Assembly: GCA_030374805.1 (NCBI GenBank)
Contig: JARGSG010000036.1
Location: 186,001 to 250,000, forward strand
Length of the DNA stretch: 64,000 bases
Direction of reading: 5' to 3'
Source of the DNA: Gracilaria gracilis
Lineage: Eukaryota > Rhodophyta > Florideophyceae > Gracilariales > Gracilariaceae
This document shows, piece after piece, positions 9,598 through 18,403 of this stretch; positions within the stretch are counted from its first letter, which is position 1, and every line of letters starts with the position of its first letter. The notes below the pieces were generated by a model that made no database searches, was not told the DNA's origin, and saw only the letters and a list, made by a program, of their open reading frames with translations. The position numbers and the translations under genes are program-made.

Positions 9598-10383
9598 TTA
9601 ACAATTAGTTATTCCACCACTGCACTCAGCACATGGTGATCCACAAGTTTGGCAATTTCTCCCATTGGCCGCATCATTGAGGATGTCACATGAGTGTTTC
9701 AAGACCTGAAGTCTTCTATCGAGATGAACCCTGTAGACCTCTATTGGAGATAAGGGAAACAACGCTGTAATTGCAGCTGGGGCGTCTGCACCATAAAACA
9801 GAGCAACAGCAGCGCCGCCAGCAAGTATTGAAACATATGTACGTAGTTCCTCCAACTTTTTGATAGCGCCCTCCAAGTCCCTCTTGGCTGCTTTCAGCGC
9901 CTTCTTAGCCTGTGGGTCATGCATACTAAGTCGACTATGCTGGAGATCTGTTAGGTGAGTCTTTGCGTCCCTTATGCATTCCCAGAAGCCCTTCCAGTGT
10001 CCAGCGGTTTCGATCAAGGTTCTCGCTTCTTTGTGTACTTCATCGTACTCCTCAGCGCTTCTGAGATCCCTATCAGCCTCGTTTTCTAGAACGTCGTGTT
10101 GCCTAACGATTGAGTTCAAGGCACAAAACGATTCTGTGCATGTTTGGTCTCGATATTCAGCATGCTCTATATCGTTCAAGCAAAACAAACGATTCCCGTT
10201 GCGACGAAGTTCACAAAAATGTGTCAACTGTTTTGAACGAGCCAAACTCTCGAACGGACAGAATTTGCTGGAGCTCTGAAGGCAGAGAGAAGCAAGGAGA
10301 ATCACAATTAACCATGACTGCACTGTTTTTGTGTGACTCTCTTCTTCTTCTTCTTTACTGTGGTCAGTCGCCCCTGATTTCAA
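9598..10383 (-). CDS. Unknown cysteine-containing membrane/secreted protein, 5' end cut by LINE (family X, member 1)
   Basis: The open frame has no ATG start. Its first 15 or so codons (a TTG at 10383 down to 10340, including the poly-Glu run) are the 3' tail of the neighbouring LINE. Host-derived sequence begins at the target duplication (10339) and opens with a signal-peptide-like helix (SWLIVILLASLCLQSS). A Cys-rich ectodomain-like part follows, then a long helical region (ARTLIETAGHWKGF to LEELRTY), a hydrophobic segment of one or two helices (VSILAGGAAVALFYG and on), and a Cys-rich tail (CQTCGSPCAEC). The helical-plus-membrane part resembles the protein at 15308-15817: A..L..TAG.W, then AK.D.E, then LF..YG. 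I do not recognise the family. The real start exon is either lost or lies beyond the LINE, above 14496. Confidence 0.45.
   Translation of the reverse strand: MKSGATDHSKEEEEESHTKTVQSWLIVILLASLCLQSSSKFCPFESLARSKQLTHFCELRRNGNRLFCLNDIEHAEYRDQTCTESFCALNSIVRQHDVLENEADRDLRSAEEYDEVHKEARTLIETAGHWKGFWECIRDAKTHLTDLQHSRLSMHDPQAKKALKAAKRDLEGAIKKLEELRTYVSILAGGAAVALFYGADAPAAITALFPLSPIEVYRVHLDRRLQVLKHSCDILNDAANGRNCQTCGSPCAECSGGITNC
10329..10339 (-). repeat. LINE target-site duplication, 3' copy
   Basis: GAGTCACACAA on the minus strand, immediately after the (AAG)n tail of the LINE. The identical 11 bases lie at 14486-14496, immediately before its 5' end. Confidence 0.85.
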
Positions 10384-10416
10384 GGCGGCCGAAGAACTAT
10401 CTATTGATGTTTGTAT

Positions 10417-13400
10417 CTACAGGTAGTTCTCTCTCTTAAAAAAGGCCAAAAACCGTAGCGGCCACTGCTTAATCATATCAACTAACGATTTGTCTTTCCG
10501 TTCCTCAAGCGTCGGTAGTTCCTCACGCCGGGCTTTGTTTGTCAGTGGACAGCGAAAAAGAACATGATCTACGTCTTTCTTAACTGCTGTGCCACAGGTG
10601 CAGCGTAACACCTTTCCATTCAGATACGAGCTTACCGGGTGGAGCGTTGAAACATGCCCAGTGGCAAACTGCGCCAACGTTACCTCCGATAGTCTCAAAA
10701 ACTTTTCATCCTCGTCTCTCTCGATTGGCAACATACTTTTACTCCGCACTTTGAGCCTTATCCTCGCCATTACGTCCATCATGTCCACAGGAGTCTGCAT
10801 CTGTTGTGTAAGAGAAAGTTGGAGGCCTGATTTAGCAAGCGCATCCACGCTGTCATTTCTGAAAACTCCACAGTGGCTTGGTGCCCAACATACGTACACA
10901 GAGGAGCGAAGACTCACATTGTGAACCGTGAATGCCAAATCCTGAAGGTTTCTGCTTTGAAAGCGAAGATTCCCTTGTAGTGCCTCGACCAACGCCAAAG
11001 AATCCGAAATCACTCTTATAACCGTGTCCTTTTCCTCTTGTACATTTTGGAGGGCTGCCTGCATAGCGTGGATCTCAGCCGTGTAGGAGCAGACGTTGAT
11101 GCCCGCAGGTAGGACTGCCCTTCTTGTTTCTGCCGTGGTTTTTGAGTATATCTCGTACGCTCCGGCGCCTACCTTTCCTGGTTTCACCTGACAATATTCC
11201 AACTTGTCACCTTGGGCATCTCGCAGAACATTGTCGCTTTCGAACCCGTAGGCCATTTCAAAATCGTCGTCGTAACGAATCCATATGTTAGGCTCAGAAC
11301 GTTGCAATTTCCGGTATCGTGAAACGCAAGGGATGTTGTTGCTATGTGGGGACGTGGAGTGCACAGTTCCCGCATACCAGCCTTCCTTCCAGCGAACCAC
11401 GACCCTCTTAGACCAGTCCAACGGGTCACCTTCGTACGCACCGACCGATCCATCGCACCAGATTTCATGATCAGCCTCGGGGAGGCTGGTCAGAAGTGCA
11501 TGTGTGGCTTTGGCCTGTATTTCTTTGGGGTCCTCTTTGCTACAAACAGCTTTTTCGAAGTGAACACGTGAGAGACACAGTGCTCCAACTTCTTGTGGCA
11601 GCTGCTTTCTGTGGCCGAGTTGTAGGATTCCGTGTTCGGCCAAGTACCTTTCCGCCAATCGTTTGAATGTCGATCTTGAAGATCGAACGCGTGGTTCCAC
11701 CTCACGGCAGAGTTCGACTTTCAGTGGCGTGTCGGTATCTTGCCGCTGGGTCTTCTCGTACAGAGCTGCGGCCTTTGCTTTCGCGATGTCTGCCATATTC
11801 GGGAGTTGGACCAGTGTCCGTAGAATCGTAATCGGTGTCGAGGAGAGACATCCGGTTTGGATCCGGGCTGCTTCATTCCGAGCCACCTCGAGTGAGGCAA
11901 TGCCAGACTTGATGGCGTTTGGAATCACTGTCCCAGATCCATACGCAGCAAGAGGTTCTGCAAACCCCTTTCGAACTGTGTCCATTGTATTCCAGTCTGC
12001 CCCCCATGTCCTTCTCGTAAGGCAGCGCATCAGGTTATTGCGGGTTTTGTATCTAGAAGCTACAACATCCAAATGTGCCTTGAGATTGAGGCGGGAATCT
12101 AAAAGAACACCCAGAAAGCGAGCGCATTCGCTAGGAGGGACTGTTGCCCCCCCTACGTGCACTGCATACCTTTCCTTCTCTTCCTGCCATCGCCCCAGTG
12201 TGAACGGGACTAGCACAGTCTTTGAGGAGTTCATGAGTATGTCGTTTTCCTTACAATATGTTTCTAAAGCGTCGAGCGCTTCTTGGAGACGATTTTGGCA
12301 CGCTTCTGGGGTTTTTTCAGTTGTCCATACGGTGGTGTCGTCTGCGAAGAGGTTGACCTTCACATCACTGCAAGCTTCGGTTATCTTCGATGGCAGGTCG
12401 TGCAAGAATGCGATCCAAAGTCCTGGTGACAGAGTCCCTCCTTGAGGAAGCCCTTGTCGTACCAGAGACTTAGCGCTTACCGCTGAGTTCCAGCGGCACT
12501 TCCATTTCCTGTCCATTACGAAAGAACGGAGCCATCGCCACAGGTGGGTTGGGCATTTTAGATCTTTGAGCTTTGAAAACAGCAGATGATGTGGGACGCG
12601 ATCATACGCTTTGGAGAAATCACAAAACGCGGCGAGAGACAGCTTCCGTTGATCCCAACCATTTGTGATGCCAAGAGTCATGGCCGCAATGTGCTCTTCG
12701 GTGTTTCGATTCATTCGGAACCCAGCTTGTTCCGGAGGGAGCTTTGGCTCCAACCACTGCATAAAAATCTTGTTGATAAGACGCTCTGCAGTTCGCGAGA
12801 TGACCGGGGTCAAAGAAATGGGCCGAAACTTTCCTCGGGCTCCTGGCTTTGGAATTGGAACGAGCGTAGCGGTTCGCCATTGACTCGGCGTCGCGCCGAC
12901 TCTATATGTTCGATTGATGAGATGGAGAAGACGCGACAGTCCGGTCTCCGGGAGCCGTCGTAAAAACGCTATTTCTATTTGGTCTGGGCCTGCCGCACGC
13001 TTCTCCTCCATGTCCTGGAGCACTCCGATGAGGTGCCCTATTTCAAAGACAGGCGCCGTTTCCTGTGACGCCTTCTGTTCGTAACCTTTAAGAGCATTAC
13101 GATACCGATTTCGGCGCGGAATATTCTTCCCGAGTGTTCGTGCTTTTCTCTTCTCAGTGCGTAGGAACCATTTCGCTCTTTTACTGTCCGACCATGCTTC
13201 TCCTCCAGGAGGACACATTTTGGTTGATGTTCCTCTACTTGTTTCCATTGCCCTGAGAAGTCTCCAGAGCTTATAGTCATCCGTATGGGGCTGCAGTCTA
13301 CTAACAAGGTCTTTCCAGCTCTCTCGTTTGAGCCTGTCGATTATTCTGGCGGCCTCTACTCGTGCCAGTTGCAGCTGACTATTTGTCTCTGCGCACGGGT

Positions 13401-14403
13401 TCTTTCGCCAGTCGCGCCAGGCTTTTGAACGAGATTCCACTGCTGCTGAGGCTTCTCCACACCACCAGGGAGTGCGGCGGCGCATCCTGCCCATTGGTAC
13501 AGCGCTATGAGCAGCACCTGTTACTGCGGTAGTGAAAACCTCGTTTTCTCTGTCTATGCTCCAATCGTGTTTGACGGGTTCCGATGCGAGCCGTTTTTCT
13601 ACCTCTTTGGCGTAGTGATCCCAGTCGGCTTTCTTAAGGCTCCAGCGTGGAGCCTTTCTCTGATCGAGGGGCGGCACGTCTATGGTAATAAATACGGGGT
13701 GGTGGTCGGAGAACGGCTTCTCGTCTGCCACCCATGAGACATATGGAAGCCAACGAGTTGGAACGACTGTTATATCAATAGCACTTTGCGTGCCCGTTGA
13801 TGGTTCTGTTCTTGTCGGTATACCATTTTCGTTGAGTATGTGCCGCTCACTCTCTTCGAAAAATGCCTCCATATCTGTCCCGGAGAGTTCGACTCTCTGT
13901 GGATACCATGACCCGCACACATTGCAATCAGCACAGACGATGTGCTGCGATGAAACTGTTTCATACCAATTTGAATGACGTAATGGGGGGGCTACATACA
14001 CACTACTGACGGACAATAGACCTTTGGTTGTGCGGATGGAAACAGTTGCCATTTCGATTCCCGGTACTGGCGACCGCTCTTCCGCCATGTCCGCCCCTAG
14101 TCCTACCTTTTGGTACACTGCAACACCCCCGCCTCTTCCTCCTGCAGTTGTGTAGCCCGATTGTCGGAGACATTGTGCTACCATTTGGTATCCTTCGATC
14201 TTCGGGGGGCGGTCTGCGGCGATTAGAAAGGTTTCTTGCAGGCAGATCAAATCTACATTCTGATCTGCGGCGAGTTTGGCGATCTCAGTACGTTTTCCGG
14301 CGCGTAGAAGGCCCCGGCAGTTGAGCTGGAGAAGACGAACCGTCGTTAGATTTTTCGATTTTTGCTTCTCCGTCATGGTTTTTGGCCTCCGTAGGAGTCC
14401 CAT
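10417..14403 (-). CDS. LINE polyprotein: AP endonuclease, reverse transcriptase, RNase H with inserted Tudor-like domain
   Basis: The protein has 1328 residues from the ATG at 14403-14401. The frame is open to 14523, but the 12-13 codons above 14485 are flanking DNA, so that start is not the element's own. The endonuclease covers about residues 25-250, with LNCRG (N28), QETF, CADCN, SAIDITVV and SDHHPVF. The reverse transcriptase covers about 440-780, with the motifs FRPISLTPV, FCDFSKAYDRVPHHLL, LPQGGTLSPG and FADDTTVW (catalytic aspartates 688-689). RNase H begins at CDGSV (D984) and continues at YTAEIHAMQAA, SDSLALVEAL and WAPSHCGVFRNDSVDALAK. Between its first strand and the rest lies an extra domain of about 90 residues, listed separately. 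The C terminus holds a CTC...H...C motif common in LINEs. It should nick target DNA and prime reverse transcription of its own RNA. Confidence 0.93.
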   Translation of the reverse strand: MGLLRRPKTMTEKQKSKNLTTVRLLQLNCRGLLRAGKRTEIAKLAADQNVDLICLQETFLIAADRPPKIEGYQMVAQCLRQSGYTTAGGRGGGVAVYQKVGLGADMAEERSPVPGIEMATVSIRTTKGLLSVSSVYVAPPLRHSNWYETVSSQHIVCADCNVCGSWYPQRVELSGTDMEAFFEESERHILNENGIPTRTEPSTGTQSAIDITVVPTRWLPYVSWVADEKPFSDHHPVFITIDVPPLDQRKAPRWSLKKADWDHYAKEVEKRLASEPVKHDWSIDRENEVFTTAVTGAAHSAVPMGRMRRRTPWWCGEASAAVESRSKAWRDWRKNPCAETNSQLQLARVEAARIIDRLKRESWKDLVSRLQPHTDDYKLWRLLRAMETSRGTSTKMCPPGGEAWSDSKRAKWFLRTEKRKARTLGKNIPRRNRYRNALKGYEQKASQETAPVFEIGHLIGVLQDMEEKRAAGPDQIEIAFLRRLPETGLSRLLHLINRTYRVGATPSQWRTATLVPIPKPGARGKFRPISLTPVISRTAERLINKIFMQWLEPKLPPEQAGFRMNRNTEEHIAAMTLGITNGWDQRKLSLAAFCDFSKAYDRVPHHLLFSKLKDLKCPTHLWRWLRSFVMDRKWKCRWNSAVSAKSLVRQGLPQGGTLSPGLWIAFLHDLPSKITEACSDVKVNLFADDTTVWTTEKTPEACQNRLQEALDALETYCKENDILMNSSKTVLVPFTLGRWQEEKERYAVHVGGATVPPSECARFLGVLLDSRLNLKAHLDVVASRYKTRNNLMRCLTRRTWGADWNTMDTVRKGFAEPLAAYGSGTVIPNAIKSGIASLEVARNEAARIQTGCLSSTPITILRTLVQLPNMADIAKAKAAALYEKTQRQDTDTPLKVELCREVEPRVRSSRSTFKRLAERYLAEHGILQLGHRKQLPQEVGALCLSRVHFEKAVCSKEDPKEIQAKATHALLTSLPEADHEIWCDGSVGAYEGDPLDWSKRVVVRWKEGWYAGTVHSTSPHSNNIPCVSRYRKLQRSEPNIWIRYDDDFEMAYGFESDNVLRDAQGDKLEYCQVKPGKVGAGAYEIYSKTTAETRRAVLPAGINVCSYTAEIHAMQAALQNVQEEKDTVIRVISDSLALVEALQGNLRFQSRNLQDLAFTVHNVSLRSSVYVCWAPSHCGVFRNDSVDALAKSGLQLSLTQQMQTPVDMMDVMARIRLKVRSKSMLPIERDEDEKFLRLSEVTLAQFATGHVSTLHPVSSYLNGKVLRCTCGTAVKKDVDHVLFRCPLTNKARREELPTLEERKDKSLVDMIKQWPLRFLAFFKRENYL
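11171..11442 (-). other. Tudor/agenet-like SH3-barrel insertion inside the LINE RNase H domain
   Basis: About 90 residues separate CDGSV (RNase H strand 1) from GAGAYEIYSK (strand 2), where ordinary RNase H domains have a short turn. The inserted part reads KRVVVRWKEGWYAGTVHS, then IWIRYDDDFEMAYGF. That is the pattern of a Tudor/agenet barrel: V.V.W..G.WY.G.V followed by V.YDD. The insertion is bracketed by similar 12-bp segments that both encode GAYE: GGTGCGTACGAA at one edge and GGAGCGTACGAG at the other. Such domains often bind methylated histone tails, so a chromatin-targeting role is possible but is inference only. Confidence 0.55.
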
Positions 14404-14485
14404 TTGCTTACTCGTTTCGCTCCCCCCGGTATTGCGCGGGGTTATGGAGACAGGCACACCGCGAGAAGGCGAGTAGCTAGTGCCC

Positions 14486-14496
14486 TTGTGTGACTC
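14486..14496 (-). repeat. LINE target-site duplication, 5' copy
   Basis: GAGTCACACAA on the minus strand, identical to 10329-10339. Confidence 0.85.
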
Positions 14497-15254
14497 AGAT
14501 TGGTACCAGGCGGTGCATATCATAATGTTGATTTCTAACGAAGATAGAACACAATTGGCCGTGTGTGTCAGAATGATTCCAAATCAGCTTCTTGTTCACT
14601 GAGACTTAACGATGACCTTGACTGAACAAGAAGAGCTTTCTCGCAGAGTGATGCACACATAACTCGGAGTTTAAGAGTTCTCTTCTGGGGCTTTTATGGC
14701 AGTGGTACACGACCATCTAGTTGAAAGACGAGATATCAGAAGGAGGCATCGTCTTGTTAACTTCTAGCAACAAGAATTGATCAGGTTCTATAGAATGAAA
14801 CGGTTCGTGAGTGACAAGTTGACATGTATTTGGATCCACAGGAAGAGATGGGATTTTCGTTTACTGCGGAGTCACACGACCTTCAACTCAATCAAACCCT
14901 GTGTGCTGCAAGGATAAAGGCTGCACCAACTCATTTAACTCATCGCTGGGGAACAGCACCCCCCACTAATTGCCAACGCACAGCTATTTCTATTGGACAT
15001 GTATGGACAACAACTCGGAATAAATCTCCAACTCGAGACAAGGTCACATGATCGTGACAGGTCTTTCGAGGTCCATTGATGACTCGCTGGTGAAAGGCGA
15101 CCAAGAGCAGGTTACGTACAATTTAAGGATTACGAACAAAGCGCACCGTTCAAGTTTGATCAAACACTGAGAGAAGCAGTCTTTTCTATATTTCGTCTAT
15201 CTTTCCTTGTTACGGTAATGGAGGCGAACGTTTTGGTCAGCTTGAGGTTTGACC
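14497..15254. other. Gene-free stretch upstream of the LINE
   Basis: No recognisable gene. Before the LINE inserted, this DNA was continuous with 10339 and downward, so it may hold the original promoter or first exon of the gene at 9598. I could not identify one. Confidence 0.35.
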
Positions 15255-15290
15255 CTTTTCTATCTAATCGATCCTGATTAGATAGAAAAG
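15255..15290. repeat. Perfect inverted repeat, 15-bp arms, 6-nt loop
   Basis: The arms CTTTTCTATCTAATC (15255-15269) and GATTAGATAGAAAAG (15276-15290) pair perfectly around the loop GATCCT. It lies 18 bp beyond the stop codon of the minus-strand gene at 15308, so its transcript could carry the hairpin in the 3' UTR. Confidence 0.85.
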
Positions 15291-15307
15291 AGATCGAATG
15301 ATTCACG

Positions 15308-15817
15308 TCATGAATCCCGATTCGTGATGTTCCGATTGTGCACGACAGCAAGACAAGTAGAACTCTGATCTGCCTCATCCACTTGTGTGGTGTGCTTGGC
15401 ACGACTACTGCATATAGCAGTAAGTGCAGGAATATGGCATTTGAGGAAGTATTGATATGCGTGCAGACACAGTTGAAGCGCTGAAGCTAGGAGAAGAACC
15501 CATAGTTTCGAACGACCATAATGTACAAACAGACCTATTGATGTCCATGTTATAAACATAGCGAATAAAAGAGCTTCTTGAAGGATGCCAACAGAAAGTT
15601 CAATATCAGATTTGGCGGTTTCGATTTTCACGAGAGGCCATGACTGTAAACGGTTCTCTGTCGTTCTTATTTCCCTGACTGCGTGATGGGCACTCTTGAT
15701 GAAATTAGGATAGCTTGACCATTGCCCGGCGGTCTTGACTAAATGTTCGGCGCGAAGCAGCCGTAAACGGGAACACGTACAGTCGGGACAAGGTTTGATA
15801 TCTCGCTCGTCGGCCAT
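15308..15817 (-). CDS. Unknown two-helix membrane protein (family X, member 2)
   Basis: This 169-residue open frame starts at the ATG at 15817-15815. The N terminus is short and Cys-rich (CPDCTC), followed by an amphipathic helical part (EHLVKTAGQWSSYPNF to AKSDIELSVGILQEA). Two hydrophobic helices follow (about residues 85-105 and 112-132), then a polar tail. The helical and membrane part resembles the protein at 9598-10339 in order and spacing (TAG.W, AK.D.E, LF..YG). The two genes are probably old duplicates now separated by the LINE. I do not recognise the family and propose no function. Confidence 0.5.
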   Translation of the reverse strand: MADERDIKPCPDCTCSRLRLLRAEHLVKTAGQWSSYPNFIKSAHHAVREIRTTENRLQSWPLVKIETAKSDIELSVGILQEALLFAMFITWTSIGLFVHYGRSKLWVLLLASALQLCLHAYQYFLKCHIPALTAICSSRAKHTTQVDEADQSSTCLAVVHNRNITNRDS

Positions 15818-16527
15818 TGCGTACTACGGTGTAGAGCAGTAGTTGTGCTTCTTATAGCAAGCGATTGTTTGCTTAGAGGGTATCGGATTCTTTCTACAGG
15901 TTTGTCGTTGAACTCTCGAACGGCGTGACGTTACGGGAAGGACGATGAGAAGCGTAAGATGCCGGGAGGATGCGAGGGTCAGCCCAGGAGCACGACACGG
16001 GTGGGTGTAAAGAGTGCGTGAGGCTTTGGTTTGCAGTGTGGAAGAATCGAACAATCAACGGCGTGTTAACGCCGTCAACAAAGAGCCTTGGCCACCATTG
16101 AGAAGTTGCGGCCTTAGGCAGGTTGTCTTCGTTATCCAAGTTCATATACCCTTGTGCGTATAGATTCCTGTGAAGACTTCCAGACTAGTTCAAACCATCA
16201 ACTTCAAGGTACCAGGCTGGTATGGTGGTACTGGTACTGTACTACCAGCACAGAATACGAAATTCCACGTGTAAGGGGCACAGGGGCACGAGCTTCTTCG
16301 GGTTGTATAAACTTTATGGTAGATATACAAGGATAGCACTGCTATACCAAGTAGGAAGGCCAGCACCTTCTCAGGACATTTTCGGATGATATCAGAAACA
16401 ACAACACTCTGGCGTTCAGGAATTATCGCACTCGATAACCCCCACCGATAAACCCGTGCTTCATCATGGTAGCTGAAGTTTGCAACGTTGGGCATCCGGT
16501 TGCCATCACCAAACTATACTTCACCTC
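15818..16527. other. Gene-poor stretch
   Basis: It contains a possible 101-codon minus-strand frame (16190-16495, ATG start) with one membrane helix (VLAFLLGIAVLSLYIYH) and a GTAC-rich tract at about 16206-16250. Neither is convincing as a gene. Confidence 0.3.
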
Positions 16528-16540
16528 AGTCACAGACTTC
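16528..16540 (-). repeat. Target-site duplication of the truncated LINE, 3' copy
   Basis: GAAGTCTGTGACT on the minus strand, identical to 16889-16901. Confidence 0.85.
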
Positions 16541-16888
16541 TTCTTCTTCTTCTTCTTAAGTGTGGTTTATTACTCCCTATTTCGAAGCAACAAAAAAGCT
16601 ACATTCCTACATATAACCTTCTCTCCTAAGAAAAGCCAAAAACTTTGAAGGCCATTCTCGGATCATATCAATCATCGTCTTGTCTTTTCTTTCCTGCAGA
16701 GTCGGCAACTCATTTGGCCTTGAACAATTTGTCAATGGATATCGAAACAAAACATGGTCTACTCCTTTTTTCACTTTTGTACCACATTCGCATCTTGCTA
16801 GCCTCTTGTCTACGTATGTAGACACTGGTTGGAGATTTTAAACGTGGCCCGTTGAGAACTGAGCTAAGACCACCTCCGCCTTCCGTGA
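16541..16888 (-). mobile_element. 5'-truncated LINE copy, related to the full LINE
   Basis: This 348-bp insertion is flanked by a 13-bp target duplication (16528-16540 and 16889-16901). It encodes only the last 90 or so residues of the LINE protein: AEVVLAQFSTGHV, then a stop, then the Cys/His segment and KDKTMIDMIREWPSKFLAF to its end at 16607. It ends in TTAAGAAGAAGAAGAAG, like the full copy. Residue-level similarity to the full element is high but not identical, so it came from a sister lineage or is older. Severe 5' truncation is typical of LINE retrotransposition. Confidence 0.9.
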
Positions 16889-16901
16889 AGTCACAGACTT
16901 C
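16889..16901 (-). repeat. Target-site duplication of the truncated LINE, 5' copy
   Basis: GAAGTCTGTGACT on the minus strand, adjoining the truncated LINE. Confidence 0.85.
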
Positions 16902-17085
16902 TAGAGCTCCACACTGTGTGGACACGATGTGGACAAATTCCAAGCCCAGTAGCGACACTGGGGGAATTCAAAAGCACAAGTGATTTGCGAAAAGAGCTGG
17001 CCTCACTTGCCTTCCATTAACCGTATCCGAAGACTTGCATCTTTGCCCTGTTGACCATGTCTCAGACGCACAAAAAACCCAGCTC

Positions 17086-17710
17086 TCACGACGTGTCGCC
17101 GTCACTCACTTTAAGTACTGACACGCTGCCCTTGTTCCCCTCCAACACTAGCATGTTCTCATCGCAGTAGCGAAACTAACAAGCTGCCTACAAGCCCTTG
17201 CTTTCTCATATCGAATCGTAGAACATTTCCCACGCTCATCTCCACGAAGGTGATTTTGCGTCTGAGCGTCCGCAGCAAGCACATCTCAAAGCGGAACGCC
17301 ACGCTTACTCGAAAGGGTCCCAACGAGAAACGCTGCTCGATGGCGCCGCTTTCATCGCCATCATATATAGTGTGATATACCGAGTCGCACTGCTGCCATT
17401 GTGGTTTACCGGCCGCCAACACATCCGGGAGCGTCGTGTAGAGCAACTCTCTATGTCCTGCTAGCCGCAGCTCAGTTGGCTTGGGGGTCTGTTGCTTCCA
17501 CTCCTTCTCTAGATTGCTGATTAATGTGTCCATGTGAGCCACTCTAGTCTCGTCGTCGCAGATGGCGCGCCCGAGGTTGAGCCCGTTTGTGGCGTCTAGC
17601 AACGCGCCTTTCGCGGCTTGCACGCTTTCCACGCTCATTTTCACGCGTGCGCATGTGCTTCGCGGCTTGCGCGTCGCACGCCCAACGAACGGCGCGAAGA
17701 CGAACGCCAT
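17086..17710 (-). CDS. Plastid-lipid-associated protein/fibrillin (PAP)-like, frameshift near 3' end
   Basis: The ATG is at 17710-17708. A basic, Ser/Arg/Ala-rich N terminus (about residues 1-28) looks like a plastid transit peptide. The PAP/fibrillin core follows: AKGALLDATNGLNLGRAI, then ELRLAGHRELLYTTLPDV (usual form L.G.W.LLYTT) and VSVAFRFE. Fibrillins bind lipids in plastoglobules and thylakoids. The open frame stops at 17159. The family's conserved C-terminal strand (LRI.RG.KGS.FVL) is nevertheless present just beyond in another frame as NMLVLEGNKGSVSVLKV, ending at 17086. A single-base indel near 17167-17177 would explain this. It may be a real lesion, a sequence error or, less likely, an unusual splice. 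Confidence 0.65.
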
Positions 17711-18403
17711 TTGTTTGCCGACGGTAGGGGATTACTTCGAACTTCAAAGTTCTTCTACCTCCAGAAATGGTGCAAACGTTTCGTTTGATTAGAGGACCAA
17801 AAACCTGACCTCCCACCCATGTTTTCTATGGATCGTTTTCAAAGGATCTCGCATCTCAAAATCTGTATCACAGACTGTAGATATAAACTTTACATAGAAT
17901 CAGCCCTCCCTGACATTAGTGCGGTGTCTGGCACGGTTCGCTGAGGTGTTGGAGGTTCCGGTAAGCGACGTTCTGAAGGCAAAATCTCAAACATTGTCGC
18001 GTTTGTAACTTTGTCGTTGAATTTCGTTGGTGCCTTGGTTCTGGTTGAAGCTAAAATGGTCTCGTCACGTCTGGTTCAGCAATTTGTTTGGCGTCGCCAA
18101 GCTGGTGCACGAACGCAGCCAGCTCGGCAGGTGCCCTAAAGACAAGTTCCAAAGGCAAGATCTTTGAACTAGACAATTTCTGGGCAGCTACTTTGATCTC
18201 ATCGTGCACACTTGTTTATGTTCTCGACAACACCCAATGTTGTAACTGGGTGGAGAAGTTTTTCGACGTTGTGTAGGTCGAGTAGCTTGTGGCTGAGACA
18301 GCGAATGATTTCGTCATTCATGCCTTTGATGAGAGCCTGGGTCCCATTGTTCTGGACTTTACCATGACGAGGAAAATGGTTACTGTGAGGAAGGACCGGG
18401 ATT
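17711..18403 (-). other. Intergenic stretch with a possible coding relic
   Basis: On the minus strand about 85 codons have protein-like character but shift frame once: ALIKGMNDEIIRCLSHKLL in one frame, then DEIKVAAQKLSSSKILPL to about 18050 in another. There is no recognisable family and no clear start. It may be a decayed gene or a gene with a short intron. Confidence 0.3.

Larger units (their letters stand above)
10340..14485 (-). mobile_element. Full-length-looking LINE (non-LTR retrotransposon) with RNase H
   Basis: The element is 4146 bp, bounded by an 11-bp target duplication (14486-14496 and 10329-10339) and ending on its own strand in ACAGTAAAGAAGAAGAAG. The truncated relative at 16541-16888 ends in the same kind of (AAG)n tail. 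One long open frame (10417-14403) encodes endonuclease, reverse transcriptase, RNase H and a terminal Cys/His segment, the layout of the I/Jockey/Tad-type LINE groups. Only about 80 bp precede the ORF. A separate gag-like first ORF is absent, so the copy is either single-ORF or slightly 5'-truncated. The intact frame and exact target duplication indicate a recent insertion, placed at the 5' end of the unknown gene at 9598. Confidence 0.92.

Noticed and set aside
14404-14523. Upstream start of the LINE protein at the ATG at 14523
   Set aside because: That ATG lies outside the target duplication (14486-14496), so those codons belong to flanking DNA; the ATG at 14403 is the element's first internal one.
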